In this document: in pieces, positions 1 through 10,161 of the stretch
How the letters are laid out: each line of letters opens with the position of its first letter
Position numbering within the stretch: position 1 is the stretch's first letter
NCBI GenBank assembly: GCA_019694685.1
Contig: JAIBBM010000037.1
Location: forward strand, 1 to 42,159
Length of the DNA: 42,159 bases
Reading direction: 5' to 3'
Source of the DNA: Leptospirales bacterium
Lineage (GTDB): Bacteria; Spirochaetota; Leptospiria; Leptospirales; Leptonemataceae
Made by a program: the position numbers and the translations under genes
The notes under the pieces: generated by a model
Database searches by the model: none
The model's input: the letters and a program-made list of their open reading frames with translations, nothing else
Told to the model about the DNA's origin: nothing

Positions 1-956
1 GGACAGTTATACTTCCCATTTGCCGCCGCAAGAAGTGCTCCCGCAAGGAACGTCAGCGCTCCCCTTTTTCTTTCTCGCTCCAGTTCACGACAGGCCAGAC
101 GAGCGCCTTCGTCCGGTTTCACGGTGGCGAGTTTGCGAAGGATGATTTCAGATGCAGAGTCCGTGTCATAGTGAGGAGGGGAGTTGACGATCTTCTCCAT
201 GCGCGAAAGAAGAGCTGGTAGAAATTCAGGATCTGACAGGTCTGTATACCGCACTGCCCGCTCCAGAGCAAGCACAGGCGAATCAGTTAGAATAGCCGTG
301 CGAAATGCAGACGCGACGCGCTTCTTTTCTTGCGGGGGCAATTGTGAATATACGTCATCCCATGCCTGCAGCTGGTCCATGGAACTTCCGCGCGGAGCCT
401 GAGCGGCTAACGTTGCAATCAACAGATCCGTCAAAACAGTCTGGCCATATCGAGCTTTCACTTCATCTGCAAGCCAATCGAAAGGAATTCCACACCGATC
501 CAGCATCAATCTGGCCGCGGCGCTCTGCAGACCTGGCACCTCATCCCAGCGAAATTCGCCAGGAAAATTATACAGCTTGCAGTCTTTGAAAGATTTGTTC
601 TCCGCCCCCACGTAAACTACAGTCCAACCAAGGTTTCTCGCACAACGAAAGGCAATGCGAATCCCATCTGACTTATCTGTAACTACCTGCGCCTGCGGGA
701 CTCCATCCCGGGTGAGAAGACATCCATATCCAAACTCACGAGTGCTCACGGGCCCGGTATGAAGGAGAATGGCGGACTCTTGAAAGGAGCAGGAGCCTCC
801 CCATGCAGTCGTACACAGATGCCTTTCTACTTTCTTTACGATCATTTCTGCGCGCACAGGAGTGTCTGTGCGGGCCACGGGTACTTCTTCAGTGGTGATG
901 CAGCGGGTGACAGACCAGACTAGAGTGATCGCCCAGAGCGCGCAAAACTTTCGCAT
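1..956 (-). CDS. Exported hypothetical protein, 3' end outside the window
   Basis: The minus strand is open without a stop from an ATG at 956 to the left edge, so about 318 codons are present and the C-terminus is missing. The N-terminus (MRKFCALWAITLVWSVTRC) looks like a signal peptide; the Cys at residue 19 could be a lipidation site, but Arg just before it is a poor lipobox. The mature part carries several cysteines (for example CTTAWGGSCS and CRCG/CARN-like spacing) and an alpha-helical second half. No family is recognised. Codon use and lack of stops over 950 bases support a real gene. It is transcribed in the same direction as the globin gene upstream of it, 72 bases away. Confidence 0.75.
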   Translation of the reverse strand, partial: MRKFCALWAITLVWSVTRCITTEEVPVARTDTPVRAEMIVKKVERHLCTTAWGGSCSFQESAILLHTGPVSTREFGYGCLLTRDGVPQAQVVTDKSDGIRIAFRCARNLGWTVVYVGAENKSFKDCKLYNFPGEFRWDEVPGLQSAAARLMLDRCGIPFDWLADEVKARYGQTVLTDLLIATLAAQAPRGSSMDQLQAWDDVYSQLPPQEKKRVASAFRTAILTDSPVLALERAVRYTDLSDPEFLPALLSRMEKIVNSPPHYDTDSASEIILRKLATVKPDEGARLACRELERERKRGALTFLAGALLAAANGKYNC

Positions 957-1028
957 TCTGCAGATTGGCCGCTCTCGCCTCAGGGAGTGTCAAGATGTTT
1001 CCAAAATCGGTTTTGATTGATCCGGGAT

Positions 1029-1442
1029 TCAGCGTCGATTGACCATCCAGGCCGAAAACTCGACCAGAAAGCGCTCAAATTCTTCGCGATAATTGGCCGG
1101 AAATTCGAGCGAATCCATGGCGCGCTTGAAGCATCCGAGCCAGATTTCGCGCGCCGCTTCGGTGATGGCAAAAGGCATGTGCCTGGCACGCATTCTAGGC
1201 GGGCCGTATTTCTGCGAAAAGTACGGCGGACCTCCCAGAAGCTGCACGAAGAAATCAGCAGATCGATCTGCCGCCTCTGTCATATCTTCCGGGAACATTC
1301 CGCGGATGGCACTTTTTTCGAGCTGTGAATAATGCTCCTGCAATAACTTACGAATATAGGGCTCGCCCAGGGTCTGGAGTATTTCACGGGATGGAGGCGG
1401 CCCCTGTGGTGGGCCTCCCGGCGGAACGTACATTTCAGTCAT
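1029..1442 (-). CDS. Truncated haemoglobin (group II-like globin)
   Basis: A 137-residue protein of the truncated 2/2 haemoglobin family, which binds haem and handles O2 or NO in the cytoplasm. Seen: the FFVQLLGGPPYFSQKYGPP segment followed by RMRARHMPF, whose His (about residue 88) is the proximal haem ligand, and a Trp at about residue 101 in the G-helix as in group II globins. The N-terminus is rich in Pro-Gly (residues 6-18), which is unusual. The reading frame stays open upstream to 1727, but homology begins after the ATG at 1442, and the upstream part runs antisense through the neighbouring lipoprotein gene, so 1442 is chosen. It is divergent from the lipoprotein gene at 1486. Confidence 0.85.
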   Translation of the reverse strand: MTEMYVPPGGPPQGPPPSREILQTLGEPYIRKLLQEHYSQLEKSAIRGMFPEDMTEAADRSADFFVQLLGGPPYFSQKYGPPRMRARHMPFAITEAAREIWLGCFKRAMDSLEFPANYREEFERFLVEFSAWMVNRR

Positions 1443-1485
1443 AAAACCTGCTTGCGCTATGGTCTTTGCGGCGCATTTACGATGA

Positions 1486-1929
1486 ATGCAAAAAAAGCTC
1501 CGCGTGAATTTCTTTCGCGCCTTTTTTTTAATCCCTGCTGCCGCGTTTTTACTGCCCGGTTGCCAGAAATCAGACCCTGTGACACCGGCCGTCATCGAGA
1601 AATACCAGGCAGACGCAGATTTATTCTGCAATGCAATCGTAGACTGCATGAAAGAGGAAGTTCGCGAAAAGATGAAGGCAACTCCAGAACGCCGGGACCT
1701 GGTTCTCGCGCGCATGACTCGCGACAATTGTAGAAAAGGACAGTACAGCCTGATCGGCAGGCTGAGTACGGACGTCGCGGCTCGTGGTGCAGCAGACGAA
1801 GCCGGAATTTACAGAGAATATGCGGAGTGCGCTCATGCAGTGGCAGAAGCAAAGGATTGCACACAAAGAAAGCAGCTCCAGAAAGAACATCCCGCATGCG
1901 CCAAAATGAAAGCTGAATCCGGTTACTGA
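1486..1929 (+). CDS. Small Cys-containing lipoprotein, function unknown
   Basis: A 147-residue protein with a basic, hydrophobic signal peptide ending in LLPGC (Cys at about 26), a convincing lipobox. The mature protein is mainly helical and has Cys residues near FCNAIVDC, in DNC, and in CAHAV/DCTQ/ACAK, an even number that could form disulfides in the periplasm. No named domain is recognised. Its TGA stop (1927-1929) overlaps the ATG of the glycosyltransferase gene, so the two are probably translated as a coupled pair. An ATG four bases upstream lies in another frame. Confidence 0.75.
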   Translation: MQKKLRVNFFRAFFLIPAAAFLLPGCQKSDPVTPAVIEKYQADADLFCNAIVDCMKEEVREKMKATPERRDLVLARMTRDNCRKGQYSLIGRLSTDVAARGAADEAGIYREYAECAHAVAEAKDCTQRKQLQKEHPACAKMKAESGY

Positions 1930-2987
1930 TGCAGAGAATCGATCAATTCTGCGCCGGATTCGCGACAGGAGACGCCATCTCCAACGAAGCACTTCTGTTG
2001 CAGAAACATCTGCAAAAACGCGGAATCAAATCGCAAATTTTCGCAGAACAATTCCCGGATAGAGATGCGCATAGAGTCGTTCATATCCGTAAATTCAAGC
2101 CAAAACCAGACTCTATTCTGGTTTACCATCATTCCACGGATACGGAATTACTTTCGCGTCTCCCTTCTCTGGACTGCAAAAAAATACTGATCTATCACAA
2201 CGTAACGCCTGCAGAATATGTTCGCCCGTACAATCGCGGGCTCGCAGACAGACTCCAGCACGCACGCGATGTGCTCAAAGAAATTCCGCATCTGTTTCAG
2301 ACAGTTCTCGCAGACTCTGCATACAATGCTTCTGATCTAGAACGAATGGGTTACAAGGATGTGAAAGTGATGCCCGTTGCACTTTCTCCCATCTGGAAGA
2401 CAAACCCTCAGCGCAAGAACTACCGCTTCACAGTGCTGTTTGTGGGTCGAGTGTTCCCCAATAAACGTCATCAGGATTTACTTAAAACTTTTTACTTTCT
2501 AAAGAAGATCCAACCGGACGCACGCTTGCGACTCGTCGGACATTTTCATCCAGAAATGAGAGGCTATACGGGAGAGCTCAAGAACCTCATGAGGGAGTTA
2601 GACCTGCGAGATGTGGAATTCACGGGCATGGTCTCAGATGAGCAGGTGGCGCAGGCATACGCAGATGCAGATGTATTTTTGTCTATGAGTGAACACGAAG
2701 GTTTCTTTGTCCCTCTCATCGAATCCATGCACTTTCGCCTCCCCATCCTTGCGTACAACTCCTCTGTGATCCCGGAAACCCTGGGTGGAAGCGGGGTGAT
2801 GTTTACGGAAAAAAACTTCCCAATGGTAGCAGAAACCATTGTGGAATTGCACGAGAACAGCCCATTTCGGGAGTCCATCCTCGAAGCGCAGACGCAAAGA
2901 GCAGCGGCATTCTCCCTTTCCTCCACAACTGGCATCTTTGACTCCGCATTGGACCAGGCCCTTCAGGGCGATCTGCCTAAACTTTAA
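1929..2987 (+). CDS. Glycosyltransferase family 4 (GT-B fold)
   Basis: A 352-residue GT4-type retaining glycosyltransferase, probably adding a sugar from a nucleotide-sugar donor during lipopolysaccharide or surface glycan synthesis. Seen: a donor-domain start FTVLFVGRVFPNKRHQDLL (about residues 167-185), and the EX7E motif in HEGFFVPLIESM (about 256-267) that contacts the donor in this family. No signal peptide is present; it is likely cytoplasmic or peripheral at the membrane. The start ATG overlaps the preceding lipoprotein stop (TGATG). Acceptor and donor cannot be read from the sequence. Confidence 0.85.
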   Translation: MQRIDQFCAGFATGDAISNEALLLQKHLQKRGIKSQIFAEQFPDRDAHRVVHIRKFKPKPDSILVYHHSTDTELLSRLPSLDCKKILIYHNVTPAEYVRPYNRGLADRLQHARDVLKEIPHLFQTVLADSAYNASDLERMGYKDVKVMPVALSPIWKTNPQRKNYRFTVLFVGRVFPNKRHQDLLKTFYFLKKIQPDARLRLVGHFHPEMRGYTGELKNLMRELDLRDVEFTGMVSDEQVAQAYADADVFLSMSEHEGFFVPLIESMHFRLPILAYNSSVIPETLGGSGVMFTEKNFPMVAETIVELHENSPFRESILEAQTQRAAAFSLSSTTGIFDSALDQALQGDLPKL

Positions 2988-3041
2988 GCACAAAGCCCGC
3001 CCAGAGTACGCTCCTCGGCTGCTTCCTCTGCCGAATTGTGC
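2988..3041. repeat. Nested inverted repeats after the glycosyltransferase gene
   Basis: GCACAA at 2988-2993 can pair with TTGTGC at 3036-3041, and inside it TCGGC at 3015-3019 can pair with GCCGA at 3030-3034. No T-tract follows, so this is at best a weak transcript end or mRNA 3' structure between the glycosyltransferase gene and the amt promoter. Confidence 0.3.
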
Positions 3042-3058
3042 CAAAAATAGCGGCAAAG

Positions 3059-3070
3059 GTGCAGATGCAC
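3059..3070. promoter_or_regulatory. Possible activator-binding palindrome upstream of the sigma-54 promoter
   Basis: GTGCAGATGCAC is a 5+5 base inverted repeat ending 15 bases before the -24 element of the amt promoter. It shares the TGCAC/GTGCA half-sites of enterobacterial NtrC sites, but the arms are in a different arrangement and the site is closer than the usual enhancer distance. The assignment is tentative. Confidence 0.25.
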
Positions 3071-3084
3071 AGAAAATAGGAAGG

Positions 3085-3100
3085 TGGTACCGACCTTGCA
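3085..3100 (+). promoter_or_regulatory. Sigma-54 (RpoN) promoter of amt-glnK
   Basis: TGGTAC-CGACC-TTGCA matches the -24/-12 consensus TGGCAC-N5-TTGCA with a single mismatch, and has the obligatory 10-base spacing between the GG (3086-3087) and the GC (3098-3099). The predicted transcript starts near 3111, about 11 bases before the AGGAGG ribosome-binding site at 3122-3127. Sigma-54 control through an NtrC-type activator is well known for amtB-glnK operons, so the location supports the call. Confidence 0.8.
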
Positions 3101-3132
3101 TAAAGAGGGCAGCAATCACTCAGGAGGATTCG

Positions 3133-4674
3133 ATGAAATCGGATTTCAAGAAATGGTCTTATTTCCTGGTGCTGGGCGCGGTACTTGTTAGTGCTAGATT
3201 GTATGCGGAAACCCCTGCGGCTCCGGTACCTGCTGGCCCAACTGTAGATCAGCGTCTGGCAGACCTGGAAGCCTACATCAACAACGGCGCAGTTGGAGCG
3301 GCCGGCACTGCAAAGTGGACATCCAACGTTCCAGGATCAGGTCCTGGCCACAACGGCTGGATGATGGTCTGCTCGGCTCTCGTTCTTTTCATGACCCTGC
3401 CGGGTCTCGCATTGTTCTACGGCGGCTTAACTCGCCAGAAGAACATTCTCTCTGTTATGGCACAGTGCCTTGGCATCGCCGGAGTCGTCACGATTCTATG
3501 GTGGGCTGCAGGCTACAGTCTCGTATTTGCCAATGACAGCCCGACGGATGCGACAGGAGCACTCACTCCAATCGTAACGTTATTCGGCAGTCTGAAGCAT
3601 GCGTTCCTGCGCGGTGTGGACAGCGTTCCAAACACTGACTACGCATACTGGGTGTCGCATAACGTATTCTCCATGTATCAACTGATGTTCGCAATCATCA
3701 CGCCTGCACTGATCATTGGTGCGATCGCAGAACGCATGAAGTTCTCTGCGATCATCATCTTTGTTACACTGTGGATGTTTGCAGTTTACTTCCCACTCGC
3801 TCACGCGGTCTGGGGAATCAACGGTATGATGAATGGTGTGTGGAACTCCGCTGCCAAGATTCACGCAATTGACTTTGCCGGTGGAACTGTGGTTCACATG
3901 TCTTCAGGCTGGTCTGCTCTGATTCTGTGTATCATCCTTGGTAAGCGCATTGGCTTTGGAACCAAAGCAATGGATCCGCATAACCTGGTGCTCACTATGG
4001 TGGGGACTGGAATGCTGTGGGTTGGTTGGTATGGATTCAACGCTGGATCTGCTGTAGCAGCAGACGGTGTATCTGCCAATGCATTCATGACCACCACTCT
4101 TGCAACAGCAGTAGCAAGCTTCGTGTGGCCGTTCCTCGAATACATCATCAAAAGAAAACCAACTGTTCTGGGCTTCTGCTCAGGTGCGGTGGCCGGTCTG
4201 GTTGTGATCACTCCTGCATGCGGTTTCGTAAACGCAAGCGGCTCTATCATCATCGGTCTTCTGGCTGGATCCATTCCATTCTTCGCAGTCTACAAACTGA
4301 AAGGCTGGCTTGGATATGATGACGCACTCGATACATTCGGTGTGCATGCTGTAGGTGGAACCATGGGCGCTCTGGTAACAGGCTTCCTCGCAGTTCCTGC
4401 AAAATTTGCAGACGGCAAAGTAAACCCTGGAGCTGTAAACGCGAACCTTGCTTCCAACATTGATGCATTCATCAACAGTGGAACACTCTGGATCGAGCAG
4501 CTCAAAGCAATTGGCTTTACCCTGGTTCTGAGCGTGGTTGCCACAGCGGTGATCGCATATCTGATCAAATTCACGATTGGACTCCGTCCGTCTGAAGAAG
4601 TGGAAACTCTGGGACTCGACATCAGTGAACATGGTGAAGAGGGCTACCGCGGCTTCCAGATGTGGAACGATTGA
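3133..4674 (+). CDS. amtB: Ammonium transporter (Amt/MEP family)
   Basis: A 513-residue Amt/Rh channel that takes up ammonium across the inner membrane. Residues 1-23 form a signal peptide, followed by an Ala/Pro-rich periplasmic stretch to about residue 70 and then the channel body with about 11 membrane segments. Seen: the twin pore histidines, H255 in VVHMSSG and H405 in FGVHAVGG; the GLALFYGG start of the first helix; and a charged cytosolic C-tail ending GYRGFQMWND, typical of Amt proteins gated by PII. The open frame extends upstream to 2839, but the ATG at 3133 has a perfect AGGAGG seven bases away and follows the sigma-54 promoter. Downstream is the PII gene, 17 bases away. Confidence 0.95.
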   Translation: MKSDFKKWSYFLVLGAVLVSARLYAETPAAPVPAGPTVDQRLADLEAYINNGAVGAAGTAKWTSNVPGSGPGHNGWMMVCSALVLFMTLPGLALFYGGLTRQKNILSVMAQCLGIAGVVTILWWAAGYSLVFANDSPTDATGALTPIVTLFGSLKHAFLRGVDSVPNTDYAYWVSHNVFSMYQLMFAIITPALIIGAIAERMKFSAIIIFVTLWMFAVYFPLAHAVWGINGMMNGVWNSAAKIHAIDFAGGTVVHMSSGWSALILCIILGKRIGFGTKAMDPHNLVLTMVGTGMLWVGWYGFNAGSAVAADGVSANAFMTTTLATAVASFVWPFLEYIIKRKPTVLGFCSGAVAGLVVITPACGFVNASGSIIIGLLAGSIPFFAVYKLKGWLGYDDALDTFGVHAVGGTMGALVTGFLAVPAKFADGKVNPGAVNANLASNIDAFINSGTLWIEQLKAIGFTLVLSVVATAVIAYLIKFTIGLRPSEEVETLGLDISEHGEEGYRGFQMWND

Positions 4675-4691
4675 GGTAGAGGAGAAACACC

Positions 4692-5033
4692 ATGAAATTG
4701 ATTACAGCAATGGTTCAACCTCACAAAGTTGAGGACGTAAAACAGGCTCTGTACAAAGCAGGAGTAACCAAAATGACGGTTCTCAATGCGATGGGCTGTG
4801 GCCAGCAAAAAGGCTACGATGAGAACTACCGCGGCGCAGTACACACTGTGAATCTGCTTCGCAAGGTAGTATTCGAAATCGCAGTAAACGAAGACTACGT
4901 TGAGCCGACGATCAAGGCCGTCATTGAAGGTGCTCGCACCGGAAAAATTGGCGATGGCAAGATCTTCGTAACAGAGCTCAAAGAAGTCATCCGCATTCGC
5001 ACAGGCGAACGCGGCAAAGAAGCGATTGGCTAG
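4692..5033 (+). CDS. glnK: PII signal-transduction protein (GlnK-like), Tyr51 absent
   Basis: A 113-residue PII protein, the trimeric sensor of ATP/ADP and 2-oxoglutarate that plugs the Amt channel when nitrogen is plentiful. Seen: Q39 and K58 (2-oxoglutarate/ATP contacts in the family), [11 protein letters not shown] at 83-93, and RIRTGE near the C-terminus, so ligand binding should be intact. In the T-loop ([10 protein letters not shown]) the residue equivalent to E. coli Tyr51, the uridylylation site, is His; Tyr46 is kept. This suggests GlnD cannot modify it in the usual way. It has its own GAGGAG ribosome-binding site, is cotranscribed with amt, and is followed by a strong terminator. 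Confidence 0.95.
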   Translation: MKLITAMVQPHKVEDVKQALYKAGVTKMTVLNAMGCGQQKGYDENYRGAVHTVNLLRKVVFEIAVNEDYVEPTIKAVIEGARTGKIGDGKIFVTELKEVIRIRTGERGKEAIG

Positions 5034-5054
5034 GTAAAATAAGCATCCCCCATG

Positions 5055-5086
5055 AGCCGGCCCTCCCCCAGGGGCCGGCTTTTTTT

Positions 5087-5088
<2 letters not shown>
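5055..5088 (+). terminator. Rho-independent terminator of amt-glnK
   Basis: A nine-base-pair GC-rich stem (AGCCGGCCC with GGGCCGGCT) with a loop of about 8 bases is followed directly by nine T residues (5080-5088). The T-tract lies only on the plus-strand side, so it acts on glnK transcripts; it touches the stop codon of the convergent tgt gene. Confidence 0.92.
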
Positions 5089-7159
<2,071 letters not shown>

Positions 7160-7222
7160 TCAATTTAGCAGACAGGAGGCCGCGCCGAGTTCCCCGCAAA
7201 CCTTGACATACACGATGGCCCG

Positions 7223-8233
7223 GTGCATTCCCATCCCATGGGCATTCGAGAGGATTTCAATCATAGCAGATACATCCCGGGTCAAAAAAAGGGTCACTAC
7301 GAAAGCTTCTTTCAGAGAGCAAACCATCCAACTCGCCCGCTCGCATTCTGGATTCGCTATACTGTTTTCTCCCCGGAGAATGATCCTGCGTCTGCGATCG
7401 GTGAACTCTGGGCCATATACTTTGACGGAGAAAAGAACAGTCACATCGCAGTGAAAAAAGAAGTCCCCATCCGAGAGTGCGAATTTGATCGCAATCGTTT
7501 CGGTGCGAAAGTGGCCGACGCGTTCCTAAACCAGAGTGAACTAGCAGGCCAGGTGAAGCAGGGAAAAAATTCAATCTCCTGGAATCTGAGCTTTGGATCG
7601 GACGCACAGCCACTCTTTGATTTTCCGGAGTCCATGTATTCCACAGCACTTCCAAAAGCAAAGGTTCTGGTGGGCATGCCTCTGGCCAGGTTCGATGGGT
7701 CACTCACAGTCAACGGACAAAAAGTTCAGGTCAAATCCTGGCTGGGAAGCCAGAATCACAACTGGGGTTCCAAACATACAGATCACTATGCATGGGGTCA
7801 AGTGGCGGGCTTTGATCACAGCGAAGATACGTTTCTCGAACTCGCCACTGCGAAGCTGAAGTTCGGACCCATCTGGACTCCGGCCCTCACTCCGATCGTG
7901 CTTCGTCATCGTGGACAGGAATTTAGATTGAACCAATTGATCAAGACAATGGGCCGCGCAAGCTTTGGATTTTTTGACTGGGACTTTCATGCAAGCTCTG
8001 CGGAAATCAAGATCAAAGGTCGCATAACGGCAAAGAGAGAAGATTTTGTATGCTTGAAGTATTACAATCCACCAGGTGGGTTCAAATATTGTCTGAATTC
8101 AAAGATCGCAAGGTGTGATCTGGAGATCCTATCCTCCAGCAGTTCACACGCAGAAATGCTTACTTCCAAAAGTCGCGCCGCCTTTGAGATTCTTACCGAT
8201 TCAAACGATCATGGAATGTCTCCTGCGTGTTAG
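7223..8233 (+). CDS. CrtC/AttH/tocopherol-cyclase-like beta-barrel protein
   Basis: A protein of up to 336 residues resembling the lipocalin-like superfamily that holds carotenoid 1,2-hydratase (CrtC), AttH and tocopherol cyclase. Seen: HYESFFQRANHP..FWIRYTVFSP near the N-terminus (about 26-50), GELWAIYFDG (about 60-69), and the Trp/His-rich core SQNHNWGSKHTDHYAWGQ (about 176-193). No signal peptide is evident, and the substrate is unknown; a lipid or isoprenoid is a guess from the family. The start is uncertain: GTG at 7223 or ATG at 7238. A good AGGAGG at 7173-7178 has no usable start codon at normal spacing. It is divergent from tgt and converges with the metallopeptidase gene, 18 bases apart. 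Confidence 0.6.
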   Translation: MHSHPMGIREDFNHSRYIPGQKKGHYESFFQRANHPTRPLAFWIRYTVFSPENDPASAIGELWAIYFDGEKNSHIAVKKEVPIRECEFDRNRFGAKVADAFLNQSELAGQVKQGKNSISWNLSFGSDAQPLFDFPESMYSTALPKAKVLVGMPLARFDGSLTVNGQKVQVKSWLGSQNHNWGSKHTDHYAWGQVAGFDHSEDTFLELATAKLKFGPIWTPALTPIVLRHRGQEFRLNQLIKTMGRASFGFFDWDFHASSAEIKIKGRITAKREDFVCLKYYNPPGGFKYCLNSKIARCDLEILSSSSSHAEMLTSKSRAAFEILTDSNDHGMSPAC

Positions 8234-8251
8234 AAGAGAAGCTCCATGAAA

Positions 8252-8995
8252 TCATTCCTCGTCCCCATCATCGTCATCCCCTTCATCATTTGAATCGCGA
8301 GAGGAGGGCAAATCAGAGCTTGAGAAAATATGTTCCGTGAGCTTGCCCAGCGTTCCTGCCCTCTTTGCGTTCTGATAGTCTAGCGTATCAAAGGATCCGT
8401 GGTAGTCTTCGCGCAGAGTTTTGTTGACGCGAGCGCGCCAGATATTCTGAAACACAATGGCCCGGCGTTCCCGGATCTTATAGTCTTTGTTGTACCTCCC
8501 GGAAGCCAGATCCATCGCGTGCGTCATCTCGTGCGGCAATACACCTCCTTTCCAGGATGTCCTGGTGGGATCCACTGACTCTGTGGTGAGGTAAATAGCT
8601 GCGCTCGTAGGGCGATTTCGCGCCCTCCCGCGCCCGAGGTTGTCAAGCGCCTCCGTGTGGGCTCGCGTCCGATCTCCGTCCACGTGCCAGGTGCGGCTGT
8701 CATCTGTGATCGGGCGAATGTGGACAGTCACGGATGCTCTAGACACTTCCTGGTAGAGTTTGCGTATTTCCGGGTCAGGCGAATCCTTCATGCGACCAAG
8801 CATCGCAGTCGCATTTTTGTAAAAAACCTGCGATGACGAATCTACTCTGATTTCAGCAAAAAGACCGGGAGAAAAAAGATAAGCGAGTGCGAAACATGCA
8901 CTCATCGAGAAGCGAAGGGAATCACGATCTACGCGCATCATGTTCTTTGGACGGATGCGTTGTCTATTCGGTCGATCGATTTTTGCAACTGTCAC
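8252..8995 (-). CDS. Exported HExxH-type putative metallopeptidase with acidic tail
   Basis: A protein of up to 247 residues. A hydrophobic segment (about 30-47, ending GLFAEI) looks like a signal peptide if translation starts at the ATG at 8941 rather than the GTG at 8995. HEMTHAMD (about residues 154-161) is a zinc-binding HExxH motif; the third zinc ligand is not obvious. The C-terminus is very acidic (DSNDEGDDDDGDEE), which could bind calcium. The GTG at 8995 overlaps the stop of the lipoprotein gene (GTGA), so it is probably the third gene of the riboswitch-controlled operon. Its substrate is unknown; trimming of the receptor or its partner, or attack on host proteins, are speculations. 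Confidence 0.65.
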   Translation of the reverse strand: MTVAKIDRPNRQRIRPKNMMRVDRDSLRFSMSACFALAYLFSPGLFAEIRVDSSSQVFYKNATAMLGRMKDSPDPEIRKLYQEVSRASVTVHIRPITDDSRTWHVDGDRTRAHTEALDNLGRGRARNRPTSAAIYLTTESVDPTRTSWKGGVLPHEMTHAMDLASGRYNKDYKIRERRAIVFQNIWRARVNKTLREDYHGSFDTLDYQNAKRAGTLGKLTEHIFSSSDLPSSRDSNDEGDDDDGDEE

Positions 8996-10161
8996 GGAAG
9001 ATATACAAAGTCAAACGGACGAAGACCCACGCTGACCGGCACAGGAGTGACCAGCGCGTCGTTCCTTTGAGTGTCATAGATGCGAACTCCCGGTTGGGAA
9101 AAAGAAGCATCCCCGGCGTAGAGATAACCGTTCGGTGCGAGGAACAGACCTGATATTGTGCCCGCACTCGACGGAGAAAAAGAAAGCACAGCAAGCTTCT
9201 GCCCGGTAGTAGGATTGAACTTTTGCAAAGATTTGTTGAACACTGCATCGAGCACAGTCGCATAACCTACGGTATCGCTTGCAATTTCAACATCGAGAAT
9301 ATCGCCTCCTGCCGTTGTTTCCGCATACAAAAACCCCGGGCGAAACGTGCGAGTATTCAAGTTGAACGCGACCACTCCACCGTCCATCGCGGAAAGAAAT
9401 CCAAGTCTATTCGGACATGGCACAACCAGGTGAGGCACGCCGCCCAGAACCACGCGACGCATTTTTCCAAACGGATTGGCTGACGGAAAATCGTATGCGG
9501 CCACAATGGCATCGCTACCAGAATTGATTTCAACGAGTTTCGAAACACCTACCGGCGGAAGATTTGTCTGATTTCGGTCCAGCCTTTCGAGCGCCACATA
9601 CACGGAACTTCCCTCTTGAAGCATGCTGTCCGCCTCCGGAATTCCGTCCACGTCTGCGTACGCAGCCAGAGAAATCGTACCGATCAGGAAACCTGTTGCG
9701 GGTTGTACAATTTGAACGTACGCTCGATTGTAGAGCGCGGCGTAACCTTTCGCATCGGAAAGACGAATGTAATCGTGAGGATTGCTTCCTGACCCTAGAG
9801 AAAATTCCTGAACGGTCAAAAGACCAATGGCAGGCTCAAGAACTTGAATGTTGTCACGCCCCAGACGATTGATCACGGTTACCTGGTTGTTCTGGTACCT
9901 GGCCACCGCATCTGAATAAATAGGAGAAAGTCCGGGGAGCGGAAACCCTTCTGTTGTGATTACACTGAACCTACCGTTGGATCCAAAATCAGTAGTCACC
10001 ACCCCAACGCGCGCAGAGCCAGTGGAGGCAGAGAACAAAGTCCAGAGAGGGGGCCTCTCAATATCCTTGCATCCGCTCACCGCGAAAGATACGAGAATCA
10101 CACCTAACCATGGTAAGGCGATGCGAAAGCTGAATCTAGAATTTGTAGTTGATCGTTCCAT
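8992..10161 (-). CDS. Propeller-like lipoprotein next to BtuB (BtuG-like candidate)
   Basis: A 389-residue lipoprotein with signal peptide ending in AVSGC (Cys at about 30). The mature part consists of repeated beta-rich units of about 40-50 residues of the kind found in YVTN/quinoprotein-type propellers, for example ITTEGFPLPGL.., IQVLEPAIGLL, VQIVQPATGFLIGTISL, LQKFNPTTGQKLAVLSF, VRIYDTQRN. Such a propeller probably sits on the cell surface. It starts inside the end of the btuB-like gene (26-base overlap) and shares its cobalamin riboswitch. In Bacteroides the surface propeller lipoprotein BtuG hands cobalamin to BtuB, so an analogous role is proposed here. No direct sequence relation to BtuG was tested. 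Confidence 0.7.
   Translation of the reverse strand: MERSTTNSRFSFRIALPWLGVILVSFAVSGCKDIERPPLWTLFSASTGSARVGVVTTDFGSNGRFSVITTEGFPLPGLSPIYSDAVARYQNNQVTVINRLGRDNIQVLEPAIGLLTVQEFSLGSGSNPHDYIRLSDAKGYAALYNRAYVQIVQPATGFLIGTISLAAYADVDGIPEADSMLQEGSSVYVALERLDRNQTNLPPVGVSKLVEINSGSDAIVAAYDFPSANPFGKMRRVVLGGVPHLVVPCPNRLGFLSAMDGGVVAFNLNTRTFRPGFLYAETTAGGDILDVEIASDTVGYATVLDAVFNKSLQKFNPTTGQKLAVLSFSPSSAGTISGLFLAPNGYLYAGDASFSQPGVRIYDTQRNDALVTPVPVSVGLRPFDFVYLP

Noticed and set aside
1443..1727. Extension of the globin gene upstream to 1727
   Set aside because: The extra 95 residues lie antisense to the lipoprotein gene and have no globin similarity; the ATG at 1442 begins the globin-like part.
2839..3132. An extended N-terminus of the ammonium transporter
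   Set aside because: It runs through the glycosyltransferase gene in another frame, and the promoter and AGGAGG lie downstream of it.
7203..7208. TTGACA as a -35 box for the CrtC-like gene
   Set aside because: No acceptable -10 lies at 16-18 bases and it would place the start inside the coding region.
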